64,000 nt of DNA from Caballeronia glathei (GTDB lineage Bacteria > Pseudomonadota > Gammaproteobacteria > Burkholderiales > Burkholderiaceae): assembly GCF_000698595.1 (NCBI RefSeq), contig NZ_JFHC01000014.1:51521-115520 (forward strand), in the 5' to 3' direction. Positions 18,437-27,911 of this stretch are shown here, piece by piece (position 1 is the stretch's first letter; each line of letters opens with the position of its first letter). Made by a program: the position numbers and the translations under genes. The notes below the pieces were generated by a model. The model made no database searches and had not been told where the DNA came from. It saw only the letters and a list, made by a program, of their open reading frames with translations.

Positions 18437-19252
18437 ATGAACCGACCCAGAATGGATGTCGAAGACACCAACGATGCCGACCGCTACCGCGCGCCCGCGC
18501 TGGACAAGGGACTGGACATCCTCGAACTCCTCTCCGAGCAGAAGGAGGGGCTCACGCGCGCCGAGATCACGAAGCTGCTCGGGCGCAACGCGAGCGAGAT
18601 GTACCGGATGCTGGAGCGGCTCGTCGCGCGGCAGTACGTCGTGCGCTCGCCAGGCGGCGACCGCTATTCGCTGAGCCTGAAGCTCTATGCGCTCGCGCAT
18701 CGCCATCCGCCGATGAACCGGCTGATCTCCGAGGCGCTGCCGGTGATGCAGCGTTTCGCCGATACCGCCGAGCAGTCGGTGCATCTCGCCGTCTACGACC
18801 GCGGCAACCTGCTCGTGATCGCGCAGGTCGACGGGCCGGGGACTTGGGGCATCTCGGTGCGGCTCGGCTCGCGCGTCGGTCTGATCGACACGGGCTCAGG
18901 GCGCGTCATGCTCGCGTTCCAGACGCCGGAGCAGCGCGAGCACATGCTCGCCGAGCACACCAAGGTAAAGGGCGAGATCACGCTCGACGCCGGGGCGCTG
19001 GAAGCGGCTTACCGGCAGATACGCGAAGACGGCTTTTCGCGCAAGGACAGCGCGCAGACCGTGGGCGTGACGGACGTGACGTTTCCGCTGCTCGGGCCGT
19101 CGGGTCAGGCGATCGCGGCGCTGACCTGCCCGTATCTGCGGCGCATCGACGAATATGTCGCGCCGTCGATCGAGGACGTCACCGCGCTGCTGAAGGAGGC
19201 GGCGGCAGGGTTGTCGATCTTTCCCGCCGCACCCGGGCAGGATTCGGGCTGA
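18437..19252 (+). CDS. IclR-family transcriptional regulator
   Basis: A 271-residue protein. The N-terminal winged helix-turn-helix starts at ALDKGLDILELLSEQKEGLT and includes NASEMYRMLERLVARQYVVR. The C-terminal effector domain shows VHLAVYDRGNLLVIAQVDGP and the IclR-typical GFSRKDSAQTVGVTDVTFPL. It is divergent from the ABC-transporter operon, so it most likely controls it, with the sugar or a pathway intermediate as effector. Confidence 0.9.
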   Translation: MNRPRMDVEDTNDADRYRAPALDKGLDILELLSEQKEGLTRAEITKLLGRNASEMYRMLERLVARQYVVRSPGGDRYSLSLKLYALAHRHPPMNRLISEALPVMQRFADTAEQSVHLAVYDRGNLLVIAQVDGPGTWGISVRLGSRVGLIDTGSGRVMLAFQTPEQREHMLAEHTKVKGEITLDAGALEAAYRQIREDGFSRKDSAQTVGVTDVTFPLLGPSGQAIAALTCPYLRRIDEYVAPSIEDVTALLKEAAAGLSIFPAAPGQDSG

Positions 19253-19373
19253 CGTGCGATAAGCCGGGCTGGGCCGGTCAGGACGGGTCGAGACGCGCTA
19301 GAATGGCGGCCCTCTCAAAAGGCGGGCGGCTTTCGAGCGGCCTCCCGCCATCTCTCCGACGCAAGCACTTTCA

Positions 19374-19919
19374 ATGGCGAAACTCCTGTCCGACCCCGAA
19401 TTCCAGCGCTTTTCCGAGCTCCAGCAGAAGCAGGCCAGCTTCACGATATCGTCCGATGAAGCGGATGAATTGCGCGACATCGTCGCCCGCGCGCAGAAAA
19501 AGCGCGACGACCGCGCCGCCGCGATGCAGTCGATCGAAGCCCACATCCGGCAGTTCGACATCACCCCGGACGAGCTTTTCTCGCCCGAGCAGATCGGCGA
19601 CGCGGCCCGCACGTACGGGCTGATCCCGGCCGCGAAAAAAGAGCGCGCCCTGCCGCCGCAACTGACGTACAACGGCAAGCCGTATCAGTGGACGGCGCGC
19701 GCCCTGCCCGACGATATCCGCGTGCCGCTCTTCGAGACGTTTTCGTCGGGTCAGTCGGTGAAGGCGTTCATCGCGACGCCGAAAGACGCCACGCGCTGCG
19801 CCGCGACCATCGCGCGGCTGGAGCGCGAGACGGGCAGCGCGTATGCCGATGCGTGGCTCGCGGAACTTGCGCTCTCGCGCGCCCTGGTGGACGAGGCGCT
19901 GGCGAAGCTAGCCGCGTGA
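19374..19919 (+). CDS. Conserved-looking protein of unknown function, 181 residues
   Basis: The frame starts MAKLLSDPEFQRFSELQQKQ. The first 80 residues are predicted helical with heptad-like spacing. A middle part (LTYNGKPYQWTARALPDDIR) looks like a small beta unit followed by DDIRVPLFETFSSGQSVKAF, and the C-terminal 50 residues are helical again. The codon use fits the genome and the start follows a clear gap from the IclR gene. I do not recognise the family. Confidence 0.7.
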   Translation: MAKLLSDPEFQRFSELQQKQASFTISSDEADELRDIVARAQKKRDDRAAAMQSIEAHIRQFDITPDELFSPEQIGDAARTYGLIPAAKKERALPPQLTYNGKPYQWTARALPDDIRVPLFETFSSGQSVKAFIATPKDATRCAATIARLERETGSAYADAWLAELALSRALVDEALAKLAA

Positions 19920-20093
19920 GGCAGCCTTCGCGGGGCCGCGCCCGGCGGACGGTTCAGTCTTTCGGAGGATGGTCTGTCGCGAGGTTGCGGTAGCCGTGCA
20001 GACGCGATCGTTTTCCTGAATCGAGCGCACGCCGCCGGGCGGTCGCGATGCCCGCCTTCCCTGAATCGCTGCCTCTGCGCAGCGATTCGTCGT

Positions 20094-22517
20094 TTACGGC
20101 GCCGGTTCGGAAACGACGCCCGGTTTCGTTTCGCAAAGCCGCATCCGGAATCCGACGACGCCCGGATCCTCCGTCAGCGATACCTCGAACCCGACGCGCC
20201 GCGCGAGCTCGATCATCCCGGTGTTCTCGCGCAGCGCCTCGCCGACGAGCCAGCGGGTGCCACGGTCGCGGCAGTAGTCGATGATCCGCGACAGCAGGAG
20301 CGACCCGAGCCCGCGCCCCTTCATGTCCGAGCGCGCGGCGACCGCGAATTCCGCGGTCTCGTTGTCCGGATCGGCGATCGCGCGCACGACGCCGAGCGTC
20401 TCCGTCACGCCGCTCGAATCCGTCCGGCATGCGATCAGCGCCATTTCGCGGTCGTAGTCGATCTGCGTCATGCGAGCGAGTTGCGAGTGGTCGAAGCTGC
20501 GCACCGCGCCGAAAAAGCGCAGGCGCAAATCCTCCGCCGTATTCGCGGCGACGAACGCGCTGTGCGCGGCCTCGTCTTCCGGGCGAATCGGCCGCACGGT
20601 CAGCCGCATGCCGCGCCAGTCGAGCGTCTCTTCGAGACAGCGCGGATACGGTACGATCGCGAGCGGCTTGCGGTGCGCGCCGAGCGTCAGATGCGGCTCG
20701 TGGACGACCACGGCGTCGCGCGTCACGCGCATCGTGAGACGTAGCGCGACGATCTGCTCGACATCGCAGACGAGCCGCGACAGCGCCGTGAGCGCCGCGA
20801 GCAGCGTGTCCGTGGGCAGTTCGCGGGCGCGCGGCGAGCGCGTCAGCAGATCCCGTGAGAGCACCGGATTGAGCGGCGGCAGCGCGAATTCGTGCAGCGC
20901 GTCCGGCAGGCCGAGCGCCCCTTCCGCCCTGAATTCGAACACCGGGCCGAACACGCGGTGATTGAGCAGCCGCACCTGGATTTCCACCGCGTCGTGGCTT
21001 CGCGGCCCCGGCGGCCCCGGCTTCACGACGATGTTGAAACGCGCCAGCACGCGCGCCGCGCGCTCGCCCTCGAGTTCCGCGATGCCGCTTTTCAGCGCGG
21101 CGCGCACGTCGCATTGCGCGGCGTCGATTTCGTCGGGGATCACGGCGGGCAGGCCATCCGGCGTCTGCATCAATAGTTCGCGGGCCTGCCGGTAGTCGAC
21201 GAGACGGGCGAAGCCGCGCGCGAGCCGCTGGGGCGTGGTGTGCACGGGGATGCCGTGGCCGTGCAGTTCGTCGCGCGTCGCGGCATCGGCGCAGCCGAAG
21301 AAGCACGCCAGCAAGCCGCGGTACGCGTGGCGCTGCTGCGCGATCAGCGCGCGCGCGACCTCCGCGACGGGCGCGCTGTGCGTGGGCGCGTGCACGACGA
21401 ACGCCGTGCCGGTCTCGCGATGCGGCGCGAGCGCCTCGAGCGCGACGCCGAAGTCGGCGGGCGACGCGTCGTCGCCGAGGAGCAGCGGATTGCCCGCCTG
21501 TGCACGCGGCAAGGCGGCGGCGAGCGCGTCGCGCGCCGCGGCCGGCCACTGCGCGAGGCCGTCGCCGGCCGAGCAGAACGCATCCGCGGCGAGCGCCGCC
21601 ACGCCGCGATCGCTCGTGATGACGGTCGCGACGTCGCTCGCCGCCACGCGCCCGACACCGAGCGTCTCGATTTCGTCGAGCAGGTCGTCGAGCGAATCGA
21701 CGCGCACCAGGCCCGCGCGGCGAAAGGCGGCGCTGTAGAGAGCGTCGAAGGGGTCGTCATGGCCGGTTCGCAGCGCGAGTACCGGCTTGTTGCGCGCCGC
21801 GGCACGCGCCGCCGACATGAACTTGCGCGACGCCCGCACCGATTCGACGGCGAGCAGGATGGCGCGGGTGGACGGGTCGCTTGCGAGGAAATCGAGGATG
21901 TCGCCGGTGTCGACGTCGGCTTCGTCGCCCAGCGCGACCACCCGCGAAAAGCCGAGCCCGCGCGCGCCCGCCCAGCCGAGGACACCATTCGTCAGCGCGT
22001 TCGACCCCGAGACCCACGCGACGCCGCCCGCCTTGATCCCGCACGACGGCGCGCCGAGGCACGCCCCGAGCGACGGCGTCATCACGCCGAGACTGCCCGG
22101 CCCCACGACGCGCAGCAGATGCGGCCGCGCCGCCGCGAGCGTGCGCGCGGTCCAGTCGTCGCGATCGAGGATACGCCAGCGCGTAGCGGCCTCGCCGTGG
22201 CGCTCGCCCGCCTGGCCGACGATCACCACCGCCTTCGTGCCGCGCTCGCCCAGCCGCTCGACGATTTCCGGCCATGTCGGCGGCGGCGTGCACAGCACGG
22301 CGACGCTCGGCGCTTCCGGCAGGTCACGGACGCCGAAGAAAACGGGACGGTCGTCCAGTATTTCGTGCTTCGGGTTCACCGGCCACAGCGGCCCGCCGAA
22401 CCCGCTCTTCAGCAACTGCGACCACACCATCGCGCCGATGCTGCGCGGGCGCGACGACGCGCCCACGACGGCGATCGACTTCGGGCGAAAGAGGACATCG
22501 AGGTTGCGGACGGTCAT
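20094..22517 (-). CDS. Pat-like GNAT acetyltransferase fused to an NDP-forming acyl-CoA-synthetase-like region
   Basis: About 807 residues from ATG 22517 (MTVRNLDVLFRPKSIAVVGA). The first 450 residues follow the CoA-binding and ligase domains of NDP-forming acyl-CoA synthetases (AVVGASSRPRSIGAMVWSQL, AVLCTPPPTWPEIVERL). The C-terminal 160 residues are a GNAT acetyltransferase (LRLRFFGAVRSFDHSQLARM, then SDMKGRGLGSLLLSRIIDYC with the acetyl-CoA loop). Enterobacterial Pat/YfiQ, with this layout, acetylates lysines such as that of Acs. Between the parts, the ATP-grasp region is short: after ARFNIVVKPGPPGPR the usual ATP-binding segment is not seen. The likely role is protein lysine acetylation rather than acyl-CoA synthesis. 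Confidence 0.82.
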   Translation of the reverse strand: MTVRNLDVLFRPKSIAVVGASSRPRSIGAMVWSQLLKSGFGGPLWPVNPKHEILDDRPVFFGVRDLPEAPSVAVLCTPPPTWPEIVERLGERGTKAVVIVGQAGERHGEAATRWRILDRDDWTARTLAAARPHLLRVVGPGSLGVMTPSLGACLGAPSCGIKAGGVAWVSGSNALTNGVLGWAGARGLGFSRVVALGDEADVDTGDILDFLASDPSTRAILLAVESVRASRKFMSAARAAARNKPVLALRTGHDDPFDALYSAAFRRAGLVRVDSLDDLLDEIETLGVGRVAASDVATVITSDRGVAALAADAFCSAGDGLAQWPAAARDALAAALPRAQAGNPLLLGDDASPADFGVALEALAPHRETGTAFVVHAPTHSAPVAEVARALIAQQRHAYRGLLACFFGCADAATRDELHGHGIPVHTTPQRLARGFARLVDYRQARELLMQTPDGLPAVIPDEIDAAQCDVRAALKSGIAELEGERAARVLARFNIVVKPGPPGPRSHDAVEIQVRLLNHRVFGPVFEFRAEGALGLPDALHEFALPPLNPVLSRDLLTRSPRARELPTDTLLAALTALSRLVCDVEQIVALRLTMRVTRDAVVVHEPHLTLGAHRKPLAIVPYPRCLEETLDWRGMRLTVRPIRPEDEAAHSAFVAANTAEDLRLRFFGAVRSFDHSQLARMTQIDYDREMALIACRTDSSGVTETLGVVRAIADPDNETAEFAVAARSDMKGRGLGSLLLSRIIDYCRDRGTRWLVGEALRENTGMIELARRVGFEVSLTEDPGVVGFRMRLCETKPGVVSEPAP

Positions 22518-22711
22518 GATCGCTCCGAGCATCGGATGACTGGCGAATCGGTCTGCGTAGGATAGGCGATTTCGGGCGGGGGTTGCGTCGGAGCCTGTTG
22601 CGTTGGCGCGAGCAAGGGGTGCGAACGCTGAGTAGACTGGCGACGCGAGGGGAGTCGCAATCGCCATCGAGGAAGGAAAGCAGATAGCCGGGACGTGGGC
22701 CACGGACAGCG

Positions 22712-23689
22712 TTACTGATAGCTCATCGTGTACGTGGCGGCCGCCTGTACCGTGCCCGTCGCCGTGCCACCGCTCAGCCGGTAGTACTGCGCGGAAAATG
22801 GAATGGTCGTGTTGCCTGAAGTGTTCTCGACGACCTTATGCGCCTGATCGAGCACGATGGGGGCATCCGAGGCGTCGAGCAATTGAATGCCGATGCCCGT
22901 TGCCGTTCCCGTCGACTTCACCACCGAGTCGACACCCGATGCCCCGGCCGCGCTGCTGAACGTCACGTTGACCTTGACGCCGGATTGGCACGTCAGGGCG
23001 ATCGAAAACGGAGTCTTGCCGGATACGGCACCGGTTGCAGCAAGCGTCGAGCTATTGGCCGTGCGCATCGAGACCGTTTGATTGGCGGTCGCGGCCGTTA
23101 CTGAGCATGTGACTGCTTTCACGGCCGTGCCGTCGGCGACGTACATGTAACCGGCGTCGTTGTTCAAAACATATCCCGTGTTCAATACACCGGTTTTGTA
23201 CGACGCGGCGGAGCCTAACGTCGCATTGGTCACGGGGCCAGTCTTTACCAGTTCGAATGTTCCCGCGAGGTCGAATTTGCCCGTTGCGTCAGTCTTGCCC
23301 AGCGACGCTTGGGTCTGGCACCCGCCCGTATCGTCAAGCGCGACGCCCGCATTGTTGCGCACCCGCATACCTATCCCCGTCACCCCCGTGGCATATACGC
23401 CGGACAAACCCGCGACCGCTGCCTTCGTCGGGCAAGCGACAATATCCTTGTTGAATAACGCCGCCGACACGCATTGGCCGCTCAGCCTGAACGACTTTAT
23501 CGTGCCGGGAATGACCTCCCCGACCGAGAGATTCACCGGGACGGCAACCGAGCCGTAAGCGAAGATCGGCATCCCGCCCGTGACCGGGCAGTCCGCGCGC
23601 GCTGCGCAAGACCAGCCAAAAAACACCGAAAACACCACCAATGCCTGCACCAGCAAGCGTGCGACATTCAATCGATCAGGCTTGTTCAT
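22712..23689 (-). CDS. Two-domain fimbrial tip adhesin-like protein
   Basis: A 325-residue exported protein with a signal peptide (VQALVVFSVFFGWSCAARA). The C-terminal half is a pilin domain (KTPFSIALTCQSGVKVNVTF to the end AATYTMSYQ, with the typical penultimate Tyr beta-zipper end). The N-terminal half, with Cys pairs, would be the receptor-binding domain. It is the last gene of the chaperone-usher operon, the usual place of a tip adhesin. The host or surface target is unknown. Confidence 0.85.
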   Translation of the reverse strand: MNKPDRLNVARLLVQALVVFSVFFGWSCAARADCPVTGGMPIFAYGSVAVPVNLSVGEVIPGTIKSFRLSGQCVSAALFNKDIVACPTKAAVAGLSGVYATGVTGIGMRVRNNAGVALDDTGGCQTQASLGKTDATGKFDLAGTFELVKTGPVTNATLGSAASYKTGVLNTGYVLNNDAGYMYVADGTAVKAVTCSVTAATANQTVSMRTANSSTLAATGAVSGKTPFSIALTCQSGVKVNVTFSSAAGASGVDSVVKSTGTATGIGIQLLDASDAPIVLDQAHKVVENTSGNTTIPFSAQYYRLSGGTATGTVQAAATYTMSYQ

Positions 23690-23707
23690 TCCCTGCCTCC
23701 ATCAGAA

Positions 23708-26365
23708 TCAGTTGGTTTTGGTGGCTGCGAGCGCGCTCGCGTCAGTCCCGGTCTTCGCCTCCAGCAACGCGCCCGCCACACACTGCGACTCGACCGACAG
23801 ATACCCCATCGCCTTCTCGCTCTTTGCCGGCAGCGTGTATTTGATCCGGCACAGCTCGGTCGGACCGTCGCCCCATTTGACGCTCAGCACGCCGCTGTCC
23901 TCCAGCCCGCGCGCGAAGATCCGGCTGTCCTGTCCGACCACGCCAATCGAGCGGCCCTGCTCGTCTTCCACGCTCGCCCCGAACGGCAACGCACCGCCAC
24001 CCAGCTTCGGCGCACGAACAAGCGCTGCGCGCCCGCTGACCGTCTCGTACTTCAACATCACGACCGATCCCGCACGCGGCGCGACCTGCGCGGATGTCGA
24101 CTTGAACTCGACGTCCGTCGACGTGCCCTTCGGGTCGATATCCACGACGTTCATGCTGTACGGCGACAGAAACGGAACCACCGCGTAGCCACGGGAATCC
24201 ACCTTCGTGCCCGGCGCGTTCGCTACGTTGGCGCCCTTCGCCGCCGGCGCCTGAACCACCGCGAACGTATCGCCGACGGTCTGCGAGAACGTCACGCCGC
24301 CCGGATGCGCGACGATCGATCCGGCCACGCCGGCCGACATTTGATGCGTACCGCTGCCGCCGCTCGCCGACGCATTGATCGAGGCGTAAGGCGCGCGATA
24401 CGTGCCACTTACTCCCGCCGTGCCGGTGTTGTTCGACCCGCCCGCGTTGTAGGTGCCATAGCCGTTGTACGAAAACTGGTTGAACTCGCCGAGCGAACCG
24501 CTGACGTTCGCCTGCGTGTTCGTGCCGCCGTTGGAGTTGTGCGAAACGTTCGTCGTCAGCATCGGCGCATGCGCTGCCTTGCCGAGCGGCAGCGTCGTGC
24601 TGAGGAAATATTCGTTCGACAGACGGCCGTCCATCGCCCGTGACCGGCCGGCCGTCACGCTGTACGTGCCGTACTTGAAGCCGTTCGTGTAGCCGGCCTG
24701 ATACAGCGTGTCACTGCCGCCGCGATTCCAGTAATTCTGCGAAGAACCGGTCAGGAACACCGTCCCCTGCGCACCCAGCCGCTGATTGACCGTGACCTGC
24801 ACGCGATTGCGCTGGCGCAGAATCGAATCGATATCGCCGCCGCGGTTCGCTATGTCGCGCACCGACGCGGCGTCGTTCAGATTGAGATAGCCGGACGTCG
24901 AAAAGCGGTAGGCGGCGACGGCCACGTTCGTGTCGGTCGGCGTGAAAAACTTGCTATAGCCGATGCGCAAGCTCGTGCCGCGCATCGATTGCTGGTTCGG
25001 CACGTCCGTTTGCGAGCCGGTCACGTCCATCGAGAACGCGCCGATCTTCGTGTTCAGCGCGGCACCGACGTTCAGCGCGCCGTAGCCGCTCGCGCCGATC
25101 ACGCCGCCGTAGGCGGTGATCGCGTTGCTCAGGCCGCGCTGCATCGTGAACTGGCCGAACACCGGCTTGTCTTCGAGCGCGTCGTTGCGCAACTGCCCCG
25201 CCGTCGCGCTGAAACGCGTGACGCCCGGCCGCAACAGCTGCGCGACCGATGCGAACGGCACCGTGAAGGTCTTCGTGCGTCCGTCGGCTTCCGTGACCGT
25301 GACGACGAGATCACCGCCGTAGCCGGTCGAATAGAGATCATTGATTTCGAAAGGACCCGGCGAGACATTGGTTTCGAGCAGCACCTGACCGTTCTGGCGA
25401 ATCGTCACGTGCGCATTCGAATCGGCCGTGCCGCGTACGACCGGCGCGTAGCCGCGCAGCGATTCGGGCAGCATGCGGTCGTCGGTCGCGATCTGCGCGC
25501 CGCGGAACGACACGCTGTCGAATACTTCCCCGGTCGTGTACGCGTCGCCGAGGGTGAGCTGGGCGCGCAGCTTGTCGACATCGCGCTGCACGTAGGTCGC
25601 GATGTTGTCGAACTGGGTGGATTGCCTGGTCGCGGACGTCACCGACGACTGATGCCGAAAATGCCACGCACCGACGTTCACACCGGCGTTGAGCCCGAGA
25701 TAGGTTTGCGTCGAATCGATACCTGAGCCGCCCGTGCGGAACGTGTTCGCGTTGTAGCTGAGAAAGCCGGCGTTGACGCCCTGATCCCATTGATCCGGCG
25801 ACACATAACCGCGCGCCGAATTGCGCATGTACGCCTGCGGCACGCTCAGGTCAAGGCGTTGCTCGGTGAAATCGAAGTCGACGCTCGCCCCCGGCACGAC
25901 GCTGCCGATGTCGCCGCACGATTCGGCTTCCGGCGCAGCCGCAGTCGCGCTGCGTCCTGCGGCTGCGTCGGCCTTCCCGAGATCGACGCCCGCGCGCAGC
26001 AACAGGGCGCGGCTGATGCACGGGCGAGCGGCGGCGTTGCCGTCGTTCGCTGCAAAGCGGACGCTTTCGCGCGCGAAACGCGAGCCGTTGATCACAATCT
26101 CGACCACATAGTTGCCCGGCGACACCTGGTTGCCGCGAGTGAAGCGGCTCACGTCGACCGCCTGCCCGCCCTGCTGGAGCAGGAAGGTATTGTCGAATTC
26201 GATCTCCTGTCCCCTGCCCGACTGGGCCGTGCTGGGCACGGAACCTTGTGCAGACGCCCCCGGAGCCGCGGCGCTGGCCATCATCGCCAGTGCGATCGCC
26301 GCGAGCGGCTTGAGACGGAGCACGAAGTCGTTCTGTTTGGATAGGGAGATGGCTGAGGTTTTCAT
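23708..26365 (-). CDS. Outer-membrane fimbrial usher (FimD/PapC family)
   Basis: About 885 residues from ATG 26365 (MKTSAISLSKQNDFVLRLKP) with a signal peptide ending ASA. The N-terminal chaperone-binding domain (EIEFDNTFLLQQGG), the barrel and plug, and the C-terminal plate domains (VPFLSPYSMNVVDIDPKGTS) are in the expected order and size. It forms the pore through which chaperone-bound subunits pass. A start 26 codons upstream (26443) has an AGGA ribosome site and cannot be excluded. Confidence 0.93.
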   Translation of the reverse strand: MKTSAISLSKQNDFVLRLKPLAAIALAMMASAAAPGASAQGSVPSTAQSGRGQEIEFDNTFLLQQGGQAVDVSRFTRGNQVSPGNYVVEIVINGSRFARESVRFAANDGNAAARPCISRALLLRAGVDLGKADAAAGRSATAAAPEAESCGDIGSVVPGASVDFDFTEQRLDLSVPQAYMRNSARGYVSPDQWDQGVNAGFLSYNANTFRTGGSGIDSTQTYLGLNAGVNVGAWHFRHQSSVTSATRQSTQFDNIATYVQRDVDKLRAQLTLGDAYTTGEVFDSVSFRGAQIATDDRMLPESLRGYAPVVRGTADSNAHVTIRQNGQVLLETNVSPGPFEINDLYSTGYGGDLVVTVTEADGRTKTFTVPFASVAQLLRPGVTRFSATAGQLRNDALEDKPVFGQFTMQRGLSNAITAYGGVIGASGYGALNVGAALNTKIGAFSMDVTGSQTDVPNQQSMRGTSLRIGYSKFFTPTDTNVAVAAYRFSTSGYLNLNDAASVRDIANRGGDIDSILRQRNRVQVTVNQRLGAQGTVFLTGSSQNYWNRGGSDTLYQAGYTNGFKYGTYSVTAGRSRAMDGRLSNEYFLSTTLPLGKAAHAPMLTTNVSHNSNGGTNTQANVSGSLGEFNQFSYNGYGTYNAGGSNNTGTAGVSGTYRAPYASINASASGGSGTHQMSAGVAGSIVAHPGGVTFSQTVGDTFAVVQAPAAKGANVANAPGTKVDSRGYAVVPFLSPYSMNVVDIDPKGTSTDVEFKSTSAQVAPRAGSVVMLKYETVSGRAALVRAPKLGGGALPFGASVEDEQGRSIGVVGQDSRIFARGLEDSGVLSVKWGDGPTELCRIKYTLPAKSEKAMGYLSVESQCVAGALLEAKTGTDASALAATKTN

Positions 26366-26498
26366 GATCCGGGGCGGTATCGATTGGGTCGCGATCAGGC
26401 GCGAGTGGTCCCGCCGGGCCGCATCGAGCGGTCCGGACGACATGCGCGTCCTGCTTTGGAGATGCGCCGTCCCTATGCGGGCGGCGCCGGCGCCCGGG

Positions 26499-27245
26499 CT
26501 AGTTGCCGAGCGGGACTTCGTGCGGCATGGCGCCGCCGTAGTCGCTGATCGCGATGTATTTCAACCGGGCGCCGGCAGGCATCGCGTTGAGGTCCTTGAT
26601 CGGGAAGACGGTCGTACCTTTCGGTTCGACCATCCCGCCAATTTCGTTCTTGAAGGTCTTGCCGCCGTCGACGACGTCGATTTCGCTGAACGACACGTGA
26701 TAAACCGACGGATTGGTCGCGCTCACCGCATAACCTTTGCCATCAACTGCCGGCACGACTTTCCACGTCACGTTCGCCGCGGCGTCCTCGGGCGTGCCGG
26801 GCAATCCCTTCGGACGGGCGAAGACTTTGATGCGCGTGCGAAACGCAAACTGCAGCGTGTTCACATCCGGTGCCTGCTTCGCCTTCGGAGGCACGTCGAG
26901 CACGTTCAGCCAGAACACGGATTCGCGATCCTGCGGCAACGCTTCGCCGGTGTACATCATGCGCAGCGTCTGCGACTTACGGCCGTCCATCCGAAAAATC
27001 GGCGGCGTAAGGACGAAGGGTGCGTTTGCTTCGTCGGGCTTTGCGTCGGCATTGCCCCTGTCCATCCACACCTGCACGAGCGACGGATCTGCACGGTCGT
27101 TCTCGAGCTTGACGGTTACCTCACGGCTTTCAAGGGGATAAACGACGCGCGTGCCACCCACCGTAACGCTTGCACCGGCACTGCCTGCGACCAGCGCCGC
27201 CACCATGCCCAGACCACATGCAACTCGAGTAAGCGACTTCATCAT
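26499..27245 (-). CDS. Periplasmic fimbrial chaperone (PapD family)
   Basis: A 248-residue exported protein. A signal peptide (ACGLGMVAALVAGSAGASV) is followed by two immunoglobulin-like domains. The family marks are TRVVYPLESREVTVKLEND, the PPIFRMDGRKSQTLRMMYTG segment and the LPQDRESVFWLNVLDVPPK strand that binds subunits. It keeps pilins folded by donor-strand complementation until the usher. AAGGAG lies just before the ATG. It lies between the pilin and usher genes. Confidence 0.94.
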   Translation of the reverse strand: MMKSLTRVACGLGMVAALVAGSAGASVTVGGTRVVYPLESREVTVKLENDRADPSLVQVWMDRGNADAKPDEANAPFVLTPPIFRMDGRKSQTLRMMYTGEALPQDRESVFWLNVLDVPPKAKQAPDVNTLQFAFRTRIKVFARPKGLPGTPEDAAANVTWKVVPAVDGKGYAVSATNPSVYHVSFSEIDVVDGGKTFKNEIGGMVEPKGTTVFPIKDLNAMPAGARLKYIAISDYGGAMPHEVPLGN

Positions 27246-27282
27246 CTATCTCCTTGAAACCTGTCTCTAAATTTGGGTAAAA

Positions 27283-27312
27283 GACAGGCATCCGCGCCCG
27301 CGGATGCCTGTC
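27283..27312 (-). terminator. Strong hairpin after the major pilin gene (partial terminator)
   Basis: GACAGGCATCCGCG and CGCGGATGCCTGTC form a perfect 14-bp stem with a two-base loop. On the minus strand TTTTAC follows. It lies nine bases after the pilin stop codon and before the chaperone gene, where a leaky terminator would give more pilin than chaperone and usher. Confidence 0.8.
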
Positions 27313-27320
27313 GATACGGC

Positions 27321-27884
27321 TTACTGATACTGCATCGTGTATTGAACCGACGTGCTCAGCGGACCTGCGGTCGCTACACCCGTCGCAAAGTACTCGGCGA
27401 AGTACTTAAGGTTTGCAGCGCTGCTGACGATTGCTGCGCCGTTGTTGGCGATGTCGTTGTTCGCGCCGGTCACGACGTTGATCGGCTGCATCGAAGCGTT
27501 GAGCAAACGAACCTGAACATTCGTTGCGCCGCCCGCGGCCTGGTTCTTGAGATATCCGGTGGTCTGGTCGATCGTCGGACCGTTTTCGAAGCGCGCGACA
27601 GCCTTCGTTGCGCCAGCCGAGCAGCCAGTCAAGGCGAACACCAGATCAGTTGCGGCCGAAGTGCCGGCAACCGCGCCGTTCGCACCCAGCGTGCGCGTCG
27701 ACACCGTCGGCAGCGTGACGGCCTTGTCGGCAGCGCCGGTCGCCTTCGCGTCGATCGAGCAGGTCGTGTCCGACACCGTGCCCGTGAAGCTGATGGTTCC
27801 ATCGGCAGCTTGCGCGCCGGTCGAAGCCAGTGCGACGGTGCCGATAGCCGCGACAGTCGACAGAGTGGAAAGAATGGATTTCAT
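27321..27884 (-). CDS. Type 1 fimbrial major subunit
   Basis: A 187-residue pilin from ATG 27884 (MKSILSTLSTVAAIGTVALA) with a signal peptide cut after AQA. The mature start ADGTISFTGTVSDTTCSIDA carries the donor strand and first Cys; the second Cys lies in FALTGCSAGATKAV. The end STSVQYTMQYQ has the penultimate-Tyr beta-zipper end. It is the first gene of the fimbrial operon. The ribosome site is weak to the eye. Confidence 0.92.
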   Translation of the reverse strand: MKSILSTLSTVAAIGTVALASTGAQAADGTISFTGTVSDTTCSIDAKATGAADKAVTLPTVSTRTLGANGAVAGTSAATDLVFALTGCSAGATKAVARFENGPTIDQTTGYLKNQAAGGATNVQVRLLNASMQPINVVTGANNDIANNGAAIVSSAANLKYFAEYFATGVATAGPLSTSVQYTMQYQ

Positions 27885-27911
27885 TTGGTGTCCCAGAGGA
27901 GTGGATGGCAA

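Noticed and set aside
17201..18784. A 527-codon version of the sugar-binding protein
   Set aside because: The extra N-terminal part crosses the divergent promoter and the IclR gene; a signal peptide with AGGAGA starts at 18229.
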